Below are positions 7,517-15,564 of a stretch of DNA of 19,655 bases, one piece after another. Numbering within the stretch: the stretch's first letter is position 1; every line of letters begins with the position of its first letter. The position numbers and the translations under genes are program-made. The notes under the pieces are model-generated. The model saw only the letters and a list, made by a program, of their open reading frames with translations, was not told the DNA's origin and did no database searches. Source of the stretch: Leptospiraceae bacterium UBA2033 (GTDB lineage: Bacteria > Spirochaetota > Leptospiria > Leptospirales > Leptospiraceae); contig DDBL01000075.1 of NCBI GenBank assembly GCA_002333425.1, positions 54,423 through 74,077 on the forward strand. The letters are read 5' to 3'.

Positions 7517-8687
7517 ATTGTTTCTTTAAATCACTAATGATATTCTTTTGCATTGCTTCATTCGTTCCACCACCAATCGAAAGTAAAATCGAATCTCTAT
7601 GAAGTCTCTCTACTGGATATTCTCTACAGTATCCGTAACCACCCAAAACTTGAATCGCATTTCGAGAAACTCTTTCTGCCATTTGTGTTGTAAACAATTT
7701 TGCAGAAGCTGCACCTAGAGAATTTCTAGAACCTGGATTGATATTAGCCGCAACTTGGTAAACGAGCGCTCTTGCCGCGGAGTATTCGGCGTATGACTCT
7801 GCAATCATTCTCTGGATTTGACCAAATTCGGAAAGTTTTTTTCCAAATGCTTCTCTGTGGATAATGGCGTATTCACTCATAATATCAATACATCTTTTGG
7901 CGATTCCCAAAGACTGAGCGGCTAATGTAATACGCTCTATTTCTAAGTTTCGCATCATGTGAGAAATAGCGCCGTTTTCCTCTCCGATTAAATTTTCTTC
8001 TGGGACTTCTAGGTCTTCAAATACAAGCTGGGTTGTGGGAGAAGATCGCATTCCCATTTTCTCTTCTTTTTTTCCAACACTAAAACCTTTGAATTTGGAT
8101 TCTACTATAAATGCTGTTGTTTTTTTAATGTCTCGTTTGTGTAATTTCGCATACACTAGAAATACATCTCCAATACTTCCGTTCGTAATATATTGTTTGG
8201 TTCCATTTAAAATGTATTTGCCGTTGGATTTTGTAGCGACAGTCGCCATACCTAAAACGTCAGTGCCTGCTCCTGGCTCAGTCATTCCCATTCCCGCAAT
8301 CCACTGCCCAGAAATAACTTTTTGCAGATAACGAGACTTTTGCTCAGTGTTCCCACTATAGTAAAAATTATTTACAAACAATACTTCATGAGCCAAATAC
8401 GATAATGTAAAACCTGGATCATACTTAGACATTTCTTCGTGGATAATCACAGCAGCCACTGCATCTAAACCAAGTCCTCCATCTTTCTCAGGAATCGTAA
8501 CACCCAAAAGTCCTAACTCAGATGCTAATTTTTGAAAAACTCCTTTGTTAAAAGTTTCTGCCTCATCATGCTCTTTGGCTTGGGCGTCTAATTCTTGTTT
8601 GGCGAACTTTGCAACATTGTCTCTCAACTCATCATGAGCATCACTTGGTGTAAATAATAAATCCTTTTGTGTCTGTGTTCCTTGCAT
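7500..8687 (-). CDS. Acyl-CoA dehydrogenase, isovaleryl-CoA dehydrogenase-like
   Basis: This 395-residue flavoprotein has the full acyl-CoA dehydrogenase architecture: an N-terminal helical domain, the FAD-contact segment GMGMTEPGAGTDV at 132-144, YITNGSIGD at 166-174, the middle beta domain with GMRSSPTTQLVFED, and a C-terminal helical domain with REAFGKKLSEFG and QVLGGYGYCREYP. Substrate class can be guessed from the base. The medium/short-chain glutamate site near GGGTNEA (372-378) is glycine here, while Glu251 in EIERITLA lies where isovaleryl-CoA and long-chain enzymes keep theirs. It should therefore oxidise a branched-chain or longer acyl-CoA, passing electrons to ETF. Its start overlaps the HPRT stop by one base (TAATG). 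Context gives no further pathway clue. Confidence 0.9.
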   Translation of the reverse strand: MQGTQTQKDLLFTPSDAHDELRDNVAKFAKQELDAQAKEHDEAETFNKGVFQKLASELGLLGVTIPEKDGGLGLDAVAAVIIHEEMSKYDPGFTLSYLAHEVLFVNNFYYSGNTEQKSRYLQKVISGQWIAGMGMTEPGAGTDVLGMATVATKSNGKYILNGTKQYITNGSIGDVFLVYAKLHKRDIKKTTAFIVESKFKGFSVGKKEEKMGMRSSPTTQLVFEDLEVPEENLIGEENGAISHMMRNLEIERITLAAQSLGIAKRCIDIMSEYAIIHREAFGKKLSEFGQIQRMIAESYAEYSAARALVYQVAANINPGSRNSLGAASAKLFTTQMAERVSRNAIQVLGGYGYCREYPVERLHRDSILLSIGGGTNEAMQKNIISDLKKQYESNL

Positions 8688-9202
8688 TAAACTAAATCCT
8701 CATAAATTCCTATATAATCTAAATTTCTAAAATTGCCTCTGTAATCCATTCCATAACCTACTACAAATTCGTCCTCTATTTCAAAACCAACAAACCTGAT
8801 ATTTTTCTTTGCTTTGTGTTTTTTATGTTTAACAAGAAGGGAACAAACTTCAATGGACAAAGGTTTTCTCTTTTTTAGATATTCAATTAAATAATTTAAA
8901 CTAAATCCACTATCAATTATATCTTCTACAATTAAAACATTTTTCCCTTTGATATCAAGTCCTACGTCTCGTTTGATTAAAACTGCACCGGAAGATTCTT
9001 TTCCATCTCCATAAGAAGATGCTTCTAAAAAATCAATTACAGGAGAAGATTTTATTTCTCTAACTAAATCTGCGGCAAATATGAATCCACCTTTCAAAAT
9101 ACATAGCACTACAATTTCTTCTTTTTTGTAAAATTTAGAAATTTCTAATCCAAGTTCTTTTACTCTTTTTTTTAGGCGTGTCCTAGTGATTAATTTTTTC
9201 AT
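8687..9202 (-). CDS. hpt: Hypoxanthine phosphoribosyltransferase
   Basis: The 171-residue protein is a purine-salvage phosphoribosyltransferase of the HPRT family, joining hypoxanthine or guanine to PRPP to give IMP or GMP. Visible motifs are the PPi loop LKGG at 36-39, the flexible loop SSYGDGKESSG at 62-72, the PRPP-binding signature VEDIIDSG at 92-99, and the base-binding segment FVVGYGMDY at 146-154 followed by RNLDYIG. Length is normal for bacterial Hpt. The reading frame is open 20 codons further upstream (to 9262), but I chose the ATG at 9202 because it overlaps the SixA-like stop by four bases and matches the usual family N-terminus. It is the second gene of a four-gene minus-strand operon. 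Confidence 0.92.
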   Translation of the reverse strand: MKKLITRTRLKKRVKELGLEISKFYKKEEIVVLCILKGGFIFAADLVREIKSSPVIDFLEASSYGDGKESSGAVLIKRDVGLDIKGKNVLIVEDIIDSGFSLNYLIEYLKKRKPLSIEVCSLLVKHKKHKAKKNIRFVGFEIEDEFVVGYGMDYRGNFRNLDYIGIYEDLV

Positions 9203-9720
9203 GACTTTACCGGTGTCCAAAATAAAATTAGTTTTCCTGAAACAGTTGAAATATCTTTCCAAGAAGAAATCGGAAAAGAAAGTCCAATGATAGAAGATGT
9301 ACTAAACTTTTGAAAAAAGGAAAAATCTTTGTAAGCGTTTTGTCGCAAGATCAGTTGATTTGCAAGTTCTTCTAACTCAGGATTGTGTCCCAAAAATAAA
9401 ATCGAATTATAATTATCTTCCGTTGAAGTAATTAAATTATAAAATATTCCTAGATTCGCCTCATACAATAAATGAGTAACCTTCACATTTCGAAAAAGTT
9501 CCTCTTTTTTATTTACAATTTCTAAAGTCTCGATTGTTCGTTTCGCATCTGATACATAAGCAATGTCTATTTTTAAATTTCTCTCTTTTAAAAATTCTCT
9601 CAGAGACTTAGCATTCTTTCTTCCTCGCTCTGAAATTGGTCTTTCGTGGTCTAATCGGAATTCAGCAGCCCAATCCGATTTAGCATGTCTTACAAGAAAA
9701 ATAGTTTTAAGCGAATCCAT
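9199..9720 (-). CDS. SixA-like histidine phosphatase superfamily protein
   Basis: The 173-residue product has the branch-1 histidine phosphatase signature FLVRHAKSDW at 8-17 (Arg11, phospho-acceptor His12). It also has the HERPISERG loop at 25-33, conserved Ser57 and Arg61 in SDAKRTIET, and the second catalytic histidine His112 in FLGHNPELEE. Size and motifs fit SixA-type phosphohistidine phosphatases, but members of this clade act on varied phosphorylated substrates, so the substrate is left open. An upstream in-frame TTG at 9771 would add 17 residues. The ATG at 9720 is preferred because homologues begin just before the first strand. It is the promoter-proximal gene of the operon running to 6731 and is divergent from the citrate synthase-like gene. 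Confidence 0.85.
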   Translation of the reverse strand: MDSLKTIFLVRHAKSDWAAEFRLDHERPISERGRKNAKSLREFLKERNLKIDIAYVSDAKRTIETLEIVNKKEELFRNVKVTHLLYEANLGIFYNLITSTEDNYNSILFLGHNPELEELANQLILRQNAYKDFSFFQKFSTSSIIGLSFPISSWKDISTVSGKLILFWTPVKS

Positions 9721-9791
9721 ATTACGATTGAGTTCTTTTTTGGTAACTATGGTCAAGCAGAATAACCTCAAATTGCTTATTGACTCAAAAC

Positions 9792-9806
9792 TAGAACTAT
9801 GTTCTA
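9792..9806. promoter_or_regulatory. Perfect dyad TAGAAC-N3-GTTCTA in a divergent promoter region
   Basis: TAGAAC TAT GTTCTA is a perfect 15-base interrupted palindrome lying 36 bases before the citrate synthase-like start and 72 bases from the SixA-like start. A TTGACT at 9780-9785 could be a -35 box for the plus-strand gene, placing the dyad over the spacer/-10 region, as an operator would be. This is inference from position and symmetry. It does not match the Gram-positive LexA box, which has a four-base spacer, nor the Leptospira LexA box as I recall it. Confidence 0.4.
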
Positions 9807-9842
9807 TGGAATGATAAAGAATTACAAAGGGCGTAAAAAAGT

Positions 9843-11129
9843 ATGAGCGGTTATAATAAAGCAGAACTAAACTTGGATGGTAAAACTTTTCCTCTAAATT
9901 TAATTACAGGCACTGATGGAAAACAGGGGATTGATATTAGAAATCTCTACGATTCGACAGGTGTGATTACCGTTGATCCTGGATGTTTTAATACAGCTAT
10001 TGGAGAGAGTAGTGTTTCTAGGCGCGACCCAGACAAGGGAGAATTGAGCTATAGAGGCTACCAAATTGGTGACTTAGCAAAAAACTCTACGTTTGTCGAA
10101 ACTTCCTACTTATTAATCTACGGAGAATTACCTAAAAAATCAGAATTAGCAGACTTCTCTCATAGACTTTCTAAACATTCTATGATCCATGAGGATATGA
10201 TTAATTTATTTGATGGATTTCCAGGTAAAGCACACCCTCTTGCTGTATTATCCACAATGGTAATGTCTCTATCAAGTTATTATACAGATGATTACGAAGA
10301 GTCTGTAGATAGAGGAGTTGATCAGGTAACTCGTTTACTTGCTAAAGTACGCACAATTGCAGCCTTCTCTTACAAAAAAATGATTGGTCAGCCTTTTGTT
10401 TATCCAATTGATAAACTTCCCTTCTGCACAAATTTTTTACATATGCTCTTTTCTGTTCCTAGTGAATCTTATATTGTCCCACCAGATCACGACAAATTGT
10501 TAAATCAACTTTGGATACTTTACGGAGACCACGAACAAAACGTTGCGGCTACTACTGTTCAGTTAGTAGGTAGTACAAAAGCAAATCTTTTTGCATCCAT
10601 CAGTGCTGGAATTTCCGCACTTTGGGGATCACGCGAAGGTGGACAAAGTGTGGCAGCAGTGGAGTTACTCGAGAATATCCTCAAGTCAGGAAAAGATTAC
10701 AAATCCTATCTAAATGATCCAGCGATAAAATCTGAATTAGTAAAAGCTAACTTTTTAGGACATGAAGCATACAAAGCCAAAAGTCCAAGAGCGATTGTAG
10801 CAAGAGAAATTTTCCAAGAATTTTTCAAAACACACCACAGTCCACTTGTTGATCTAGCTTTTGAAGTAGACGACTACATCACAAATGAAAGTTTTTTCAA
10901 AGATCAAAACTTATATCCAAACTTAGAGTTCTACAGTGGTATATTATTTAACAGTTTGGGAATTCCTAAGAATATGTTCACACTTATGCAAGCAATTGGT
11001 AAACTCCCAGGATGGCTTGCTCATTGGAGAGAACTTAGAATTAAAAGTAATTTCAAAAAAGCTAGACCAAGACAAATCTACATCGGCAAAATGAATAAAA
11101 CATATCTCCCTGTAGATAAAAGAGGATAA
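9843..11129 (+). CDS. Citrate synthase family protein with altered catalytic residues
   Basis: The 428-residue protein aligns over its whole length with type I hexameric-type bacterial citrate synthases. It shows the N-terminal strand domain (VITVDPGCFNTA), GELSYRGYQIGDLA, NFLHMLFSVPSESY, DHEQN at 229-233, and the highly conserved end FYSGILFNSLGIP, GWLAHWREL and ARPRQIYIG. Three active-site positions differ. The LHADH histidine is Tyr227, the histidine of the GPAHGG loop is Glu265 (GSREGG), and the aspartate of the GHxVYxxxDPR signature is Ser314 (GHEAYKAKSPR). The last two are the residues usually annotated as catalytic, so normal citrate synthesis seems unlikely unless the chemistry has changed. 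It may be a pseudo-enzyme or have another substrate. It is a single-gene unit with a dyad upstream and repeats downstream. Confidence 0.85.
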   Translation: MSGYNKAELNLDGKTFPLNLITGTDGKQGIDIRNLYDSTGVITVDPGCFNTAIGESSVSRRDPDKGELSYRGYQIGDLAKNSTFVETSYLLIYGELPKKSELADFSHRLSKHSMIHEDMINLFDGFPGKAHPLAVLSTMVMSLSSYYTDDYEESVDRGVDQVTRLLAKVRTIAAFSYKKMIGQPFVYPIDKLPFCTNFLHMLFSVPSESYIVPPDHDKLLNQLWILYGDHEQNVAATTVQLVGSTKANLFASISAGISALWGSREGGQSVAAVELLENILKSGKDYKSYLNDPAIKSELVKANFLGHEAYKAKSPRAIVAREIFQEFFKTHHSPLVDLAFEVDDYITNESFFKDQNLYPNLEFYSGILFNSLGIPKNMFTLMQAIGKLPGWLAHWRELRIKSNFKKARPRQIYIGKMNKTYLPVDKRG

Positions 11130-11144
11130 TATTTCTCAAGTTTC

Positions 11145-11341
11145 GCCACGGAGACACAAAGACACAGAGAATAATGGGATTGCGCTATTTTTATTACTAT
11201 TCGTCGAATTAAAGAGAGCCAATGAAATATTTGGATTCAATTTTTATATTGTTTTACAATAATAACTAAATTACTGAAATAGACAGTAGTTTATGAAATA
11301 GACTCTCATTGATTCTCTCTGTGCCTCTGTGCCTCTGTGGC
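11145..11341. repeat. Family A inverted repeat, copy 3
   Basis: The arms 11145-11170 and 11317-11341 pair at 21 of 25 positions and carry the same octamers as the other copies: CACGGAGA, CACAAAGA, CACAGAGA on the left, and on the minus strand CACAGAGG, CACAGAGG, CACAGAG on the right. The core of about 145 bases is AT-rich, longer than in copies 1 and 2, and contains the small dyad TATTGTTTTACAATA at about 11249-11263. No ORF. It begins 15 bases after the citrate synthase-like stop, so its hairpin is well placed to end that transcript. Confidence 0.85.
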
Positions 11342-11377
11342 AATAACTTATGCTGAGTAGTTACAAAATTCTTAATC

Positions 11378-11416
11378 TTTTATCGGTGTTCATCTGTGTA
11401 ATCGGTGGTAATCTTT
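11378..11416 (-). repeat. Solo arm of family B repeat
   Basis: Read on the minus strand this is AAAGATTAC, CACCGATTAC, ACAGATGAA, CACCGATAAA, the same end and roughly 10-base unit as the arms of 2065-2190. No partner arm is found on either side, so it is either a decayed element or a single-arm insertion. It lies 36 bases from the end of family A copy 3. Confidence 0.75.
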
Positions 11417-11483
11417 AAATTATTTCTAATTACGTAAGAGATGTTATCTATCGCGTTTTTCAAATTCAACCGATAATGTATGC

Positions 11484-14024
11484 GTGAAAACTCTATTTAA
11501 CGAGCGAATTCTGCCTGATGGTAGTTTTTTTTGTGAGAGTTGCCATAGTAAATCGAAACTTTCTACTCTTCCGAACAAAGCGGGAACCTATAAAATTACA
11601 TGTTATAAATGTAAACATGAGACTCTTGTAAAAGTCGAAGAAGAAAATCCTACACAAGGATTCATTCTACAAGTAGAAGAGAAAGTAGAGATAAAACCTA
11701 AGGTAGAACCAAAACCACAAAAAGAGCTTACTGAAGAAGAATACAAAAAGTATGAAAGTATTTTTTTACAAGATACTCAAATTATATCTGTTGGCGAAGC
11801 AGTAAATAAACCGCTCCTTGAAATCACAAAAATTTCAATTCCTAAATTCAAAAAAACTTGGTTAGAAAAATTAAAGGATAAATTTGATTTACCAGAATCA
11901 AGTATTGTAAACCCCTACTTTCATTTTATTCGAAAATATTGGTATGCATTTGGACTTTTGGTAGTTTTAATTATTTTTCTATCCATAGCAATTCCAATTA
12001 AAAATAGTTATGAAGAAGTAAAATCTGAAGTAGATAGTTTATTAATTGAGTTAAATCGTCATAAACCAAGTAAAATTTTAGATAGAAATGGAGTTTTGGT
12101 TTCTGAAATTTTTCAAAAGAAAACTGGAAGTTTAAAACTACAAGACTATCCACCAAAGCTAATCAGAATTATCCTCTCAGTAGAAGATCAAAACTTCTAT
12201 AAACATAGTGGAATAGATTATTTCGCACTAATGCGAGCTACTTATAAAAATATAATCAATATGCGATACATTCAAGGTGCATCCACCATCACCCAACAAT
12301 TGGCACGTATTTTGATTAAAGATAGAAGAAAAAGTATTAATAGAAAATTTAGGGAAGCGTTAGTTGCTATAGCCTTAGAATCAAAACTTTCTAAAGATCA
12401 AATTCTAGAAGCTTATTTAAACCAAGTTTACTTAGGTCATGGAGCATTTGGAATCGAAAATGGAGCAAAGTATTATTTCAACAAAACTCCTGATAAATTA
12501 AAAACTATGGAAATGATTTTACTTTCCTCTCTTGCCTCTGCGCCAAATAGATATTCTCCTTTTAAAAATCGAGACTTATCGGAAAATCGAGTAAGGGTAA
12601 TCGTAAATACCCTCGAAGCAAGAGATTTAATCAGTGAAAGGTTTCAAAATAAAATCAATAAATTCTATGACACCCTTGAAACCCCGTCTTCAATGACTGT
12701 ATTTGGAAGTAGATATGATAAAGCCCCATTTGTAACAGAACATATTCGTGAATTTCTAAAGTCCTTAGATCCCAATATCGACATTTATGACATCGGCGGT
12801 TACACAGTAGAAACCACTCTAATAAGAGAAATCCAAGAAATACTATCCGATGAAGTAACGGGGCATCTGAATCACTTAAAAGAAAAAGGAAAAGTCAAAC
12901 GAGTTAAAATAAAACATACACCGGATAACATAGAAGTATCCGATGATTTGCAAGCTGCAGTTATTGCGTTAGATCCTTCTACTGGCGCAGTATTATTCAT
13001 GCACGGAGGTGGCGAACAATTTAACTCCAAAAACCAATTCAACCGCGCAGTTCAAATGAGAAGACAAACTGGTAGTTCAATCAAACCAATATTATATGCA
13101 TCTGCCATTGACTCTGGAATGTTTAACGCAGCTTCCGTTCTACTAGACGCACCCATTATGTTTTCCTCACCCGACGGCAGAGGAACTTGGACACCGGATA
13201 ATTTTGGTTCTGCGTATGAAGGCGAAATGAATCTCAGAGATGCACTCGCAAAATCTAAAAATACAATCGCAGTTCAAATCGGAGAACGATTAGGCCTTCC
13301 CAATTTAGAAAAATATTACTCTGCCTTTTTCTTTCCTGATTCAAATGAAAAAAACAAACGATACAGAAATGATCTTTCGGTAACACTAGGTTCTCTTGAA
13401 ATTTCACCTTTAGAAATGGCAACTGCATTTGGAAATTTTTCGAACGATGGAGTTATAAAAAGACCTTACTTAATCACAAGAGTTTTAAACCAAGAAGGAA
13501 AAGAAATTTACAATCATTCAGAGCGAGATGAATTTCAATTAAAAATTCCCGAAGAAAGAAGAGTAATTGCCTCAGATACTGCAGAGGTAATGGTAAGTTT
13601 AATGAAAGGAAGTGCTAACGCAAGTGGAATTCGAAAATACGGTTACTCGGGTGAAATCGCTGGAAAAACAGGAACTACAAATGATAATATTGACGCCTGG
13701 TTTGTCGGAACAAAACCTAAACTCTCCATGGCAATCTGGATTGGTTATGATGATGCGTCATACGGAATGGGAAAAAGTGGAATGGGAGCAGAACTTGCAG
13801 CTCCTCTCTGGGCGAAAATAGGAAAAAAAGTAAATGAGTTAAATATAATTTCGCCAGAGCCATTTACATTCACAAAAAGGGCAAGCAAACTAGTAATTTG
13901 TAAAGAATCAGGACTATTAGCCACAGAGCAATGCTCTGACAAAGTATCTGAACTATTCACAAAAGAAGGACGACCAAATGGAACATGCAAACTATCGCAT
14001 GATTATATTCCTAAAATAAGATAG
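11484..14024 (+). CDS. Class A penicillin-binding protein with N-terminal zinc ribbon
   Basis: This 846-residue protein is a bifunctional peptidoglycan synthase of the PBP1A type. After a charged cytoplasmic part comes one membrane helix (about 152-172). Next is the GT51 glycosyltransferase domain with catalytic Glu234 (SVEDQNFYKHSGID), GASTITQQ at 265-272 and EAYLNQVYLGHGAFGI at 309-324. The transpeptidase domain has the S531-S-I-K534 nucleophile motif, S591-K-N593 and K728-T-G-T-T732. The C-terminal cysteine-containing tail (CKESGLLATEQC) is common in this family. Unusually, residues 17-43 hold two CxxC pairs (FCESC, CYKCKHE) like an MJ0042-type zinc ribbon, on the cytoplasmic side. The start is GTG with no clear Shine-Dalgarno; it is kept because it includes the whole ribbon. 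It heads a plus-strand run of five closely spaced genes. Confidence 0.92.
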   Translation: MKTLFNERILPDGSFFCESCHSKSKLSTLPNKAGTYKITCYKCKHETLVKVEEENPTQGFILQVEEKVEIKPKVEPKPQKELTEEEYKKYESIFLQDTQIISVGEAVNKPLLEITKISIPKFKKTWLEKLKDKFDLPESSIVNPYFHFIRKYWYAFGLLVVLIIFLSIAIPIKNSYEEVKSEVDSLLIELNRHKPSKILDRNGVLVSEIFQKKTGSLKLQDYPPKLIRIILSVEDQNFYKHSGIDYFALMRATYKNIINMRYIQGASTITQQLARILIKDRRKSINRKFREALVAIALESKLSKDQILEAYLNQVYLGHGAFGIENGAKYYFNKTPDKLKTMEMILLSSLASAPNRYSPFKNRDLSENRVRVIVNTLEARDLISERFQNKINKFYDTLETPSSMTVFGSRYDKAPFVTEHIREFLKSLDPNIDIYDIGGYTVETTLIREIQEILSDEVTGHLNHLKEKGKVKRVKIKHTPDNIEVSDDLQAAVIALDPSTGAVLFMHGGGEQFNSKNQFNRAVQMRRQTGSSIKPILYASAIDSGMFNAASVLLDAPIMFSSPDGRGTWTPDNFGSAYEGEMNLRDALAKSKNTIAVQIGERLGLPNLEKYYSAFFFPDSNEKNKRYRNDLSVTLGSLEISPLEMATAFGNFSNDGVIKRPYLITRVLNQEGKEIYNHSERDEFQLKIPEERRVIASDTAEVMVSLMKGSANASGIRKYGYSGEIAGKTGTTNDNIDAWFVGTKPKLSMAIWIGYDDASYGMGKSGMGAELAAPLWAKIGKKVNELNIISPEPFTFTKRASKLVICKESGLLATEQCSDKVSELFTKEGRPNGTCKLSHDYIPKIR

Positions 14025-14038
14025 TAGCGGCTAATAAC

Positions 14039-15109
14039 ATGAAATCCATTTTGTCATTAAATAGCATAGGCAGATTTATACTTAGTATTTACTTTTCTTT
14101 TTTAAAACTATTACTTAGTTTTAGAATTACAATACTATCATTTGTAGTTATACTAATTGCGGCTAATATTAGTTTAACTCAATTAGATGCCAGAGAATCA
14201 TCAAGTATATACAATGAAGCTTATAGAATAGAAAAAATTTCCCCTATCCTTGCAATTAATCTATATGAAAAAGTTTTAGACCAAAAAGATATAAACAAAA
14301 AAGTATTAAAAAATACAGTGAACAGATTATTTTTTTTGTATATCAAATTCAAACGATTTGAAGAAATATTTATTTTAAATTCTAAATTTCCACCTGATAA
14401 AACGAGACAAAAAAAAACAGATCAAATCATAAAAAACATCTCAGTCAAACTAAAAATTGATGAATCTGCATTTTTAGAAATGGTAAACTTAACACTTAGA
14501 AACGATGAAACCGCAAAAAAGGAACTTTTAAGTATTTACAATTATTATCCAAACCATTATTTACTCAGATACATTTTTGCTATTAAATTTCAAACAGGCG
14601 ATTTAGATAGTCTTGCATTTTTAATTTCTGAAATCCCAGATATTAACCCAGTTCTAAAATTAGCCTATCTAATAAAAGCATCCAGAATATACACCACAGC
14701 AACTAGCATCGAAAAAGCAGTTAAAGATTCTGCATCTATTAGTTCATTAACTGATGAGCAGAAATCAGATATTTTATATTTTTATGGAATCTACCTTAGG
14801 GGCAAGAAGAAGTATAGGCAAAGTATCCGCTACTTTCAAATGAGTGCAACCTACTCAAAAAAAGAAGAAGGATTTATGCCTGACGGAATTATCGAAGCGG
14901 CTAAGACACTGTTTATCACTGGAAATAAAAAAGAAAGCTGTTCGATCATTACAGCAAAAGTAAACGTCCAATCTGAATCTGATGAATTAATCCACTTATA
15001 TTGTAAAAATAAAACTAGTTTAAAATCAGTCAAAAAATCAATACTAAACCTTTTTGAAAAAGACCAAGACCCACTCTATCAAAAGATATTGCAGGTAATC
15101 AATGAATAA
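14039..15109 (+). CDS. Membrane-anchored TPR-like protein of unknown function
   Basis: I do not recognise this 356-residue protein. Residues about 12-48 are hydrophobic and form one or two membrane segments; the rest is a helical solenoid that looks like degenerate tetratricopeptide repeats. The clearest are AYRIEKISPILAINLYEKVL near 61-80 and YGIYLRGKKKYRQSIRYFQM around 250-270. TPR domains bind partner proteins, and the position 14 bases after a peptidoglycan synthase gene suggests an envelope-assembly scaffold, but this is inference. Base composition is even more AT-rich than the neighbouring PBP gene, with many Lys, Ile and Asn. The Shine-Dalgarno is weak, suggesting coupling to the gene before it. 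Its stop lies eight bases inside the next gene. Confidence 0.65.
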   Translation: MKSILSLNSIGRFILSIYFSFLKLLLSFRITILSFVVILIAANISLTQLDARESSSIYNEAYRIEKISPILAINLYEKVLDQKDINKKVLKNTVNRLFFLYIKFKRFEEIFILNSKFPPDKTRQKKTDQIIKNISVKLKIDESAFLEMVNLTLRNDETAKKELLSIYNYYPNHYLLRYIFAIKFQTGDLDSLAFLISEIPDINPVLKLAYLIKASRIYTTATSIEKAVKDSASISSLTDEQKSDILYFYGIYLRGKKKYRQSIRYFQMSATYSKKEEGFMPDGIIEAAKTLFITGNKKESCSIITAKVNVQSESDELIHLYCKNKTSLKSVKKSILNLFEKDQDPLYQKILQVINE

Positions 15110-15563
15110 AATATTTCTTCATGGGCTAATACTCATTATACTCTCTTTATCATTAGAGTCTGTAGAAGAAAGAGACCCAATCCCTTTTTACTATCTACCA
15201 TCCAAAACTTCAAAAGTAAAGTTAAACTTAAAACGCAACAAAATCTGTAGAGTCAAACTAAAAGAAGTTGTTCATTTTAAGAATATCGAAACTCTAGACT
15301 GTTATGAAATAGACAAAAAACTTTCTCATACTATTAAATTAATCATAGAAAAAAATGAAAAGAAAAATGAAATTAACCTGATGTTTGTTGATGAAACGAA
15401 TAAGATTGTAAACCCTGAAATACAAACAACAAATGGTAATTATACGATAAAATCAATTATCTATCTAAAAAAAGATAAGTCAAACCACATTGAACTAATA
15501 GATAAAAATGACGGTTACAACTACTTTACCTATGACCCATTGCATCTTACGGTGGTTGAATAA
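15102..15563 (+). CDS. Small secreted protein of unknown function
   Basis: This 153-residue protein starts with a signal peptide (MNKIFLHGLILIILSLSLES), followed by a hydrophilic, strand-rich mature part with two cysteines (ICRVKL and LDCYEID) that could form a disulphide in the periplasm. No family is recognised and no lipobox cysteine is present. The ATG overlaps the previous gene by eight bases and is preceded by CAGG at 15090-15093. The next gene begins one base after its stop. The tight packing argues that it is real and works with the envelope proteins around it. Confidence 0.6.
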   Translation: MNKIFLHGLILIILSLSLESVEERDPIPFYYLPSKTSKVKLNLKRNKICRVKLKEVVHFKNIETLDCYEIDKKLSHTIKLIIEKNEKKNEINLMFVDETNKIVNPEIQTTNGNYTIKSIIYLKKDKSNHIELIDKNDGYNYFTYDPLHLTVVE

Positions 15564-15564
15564 A

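Larger units (their letters stand above)
11130..11483. other. 354-base gene-free interval filled mostly by repeats
   Basis: Between the citrate synthase-like gene and the PBP gene there is no credible ORF. The interval holds family A copy 3 (11145-11341) and a solo family B arm (11378-11416). The remaining 67 bases before the PBP start show no convincing promoter boxes and no good Shine-Dalgarno. Confidence 0.8.

Noticed and set aside
7202..7602. Plus-strand ORFs across the glycosyltransferase/acyl-CoA dehydrogenase junction
   Set aside because: Both are antisense to two strongly supported enzyme genes and have no recognisable protein features.
682..11416. Possible CRISPR array from the repeated CACGGAG/CACCGAT units
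   Set aside because: The units are contiguous 8- or 10-base repeats inside inverted arms, with no spacers of uniform length and no cas genes in the window.
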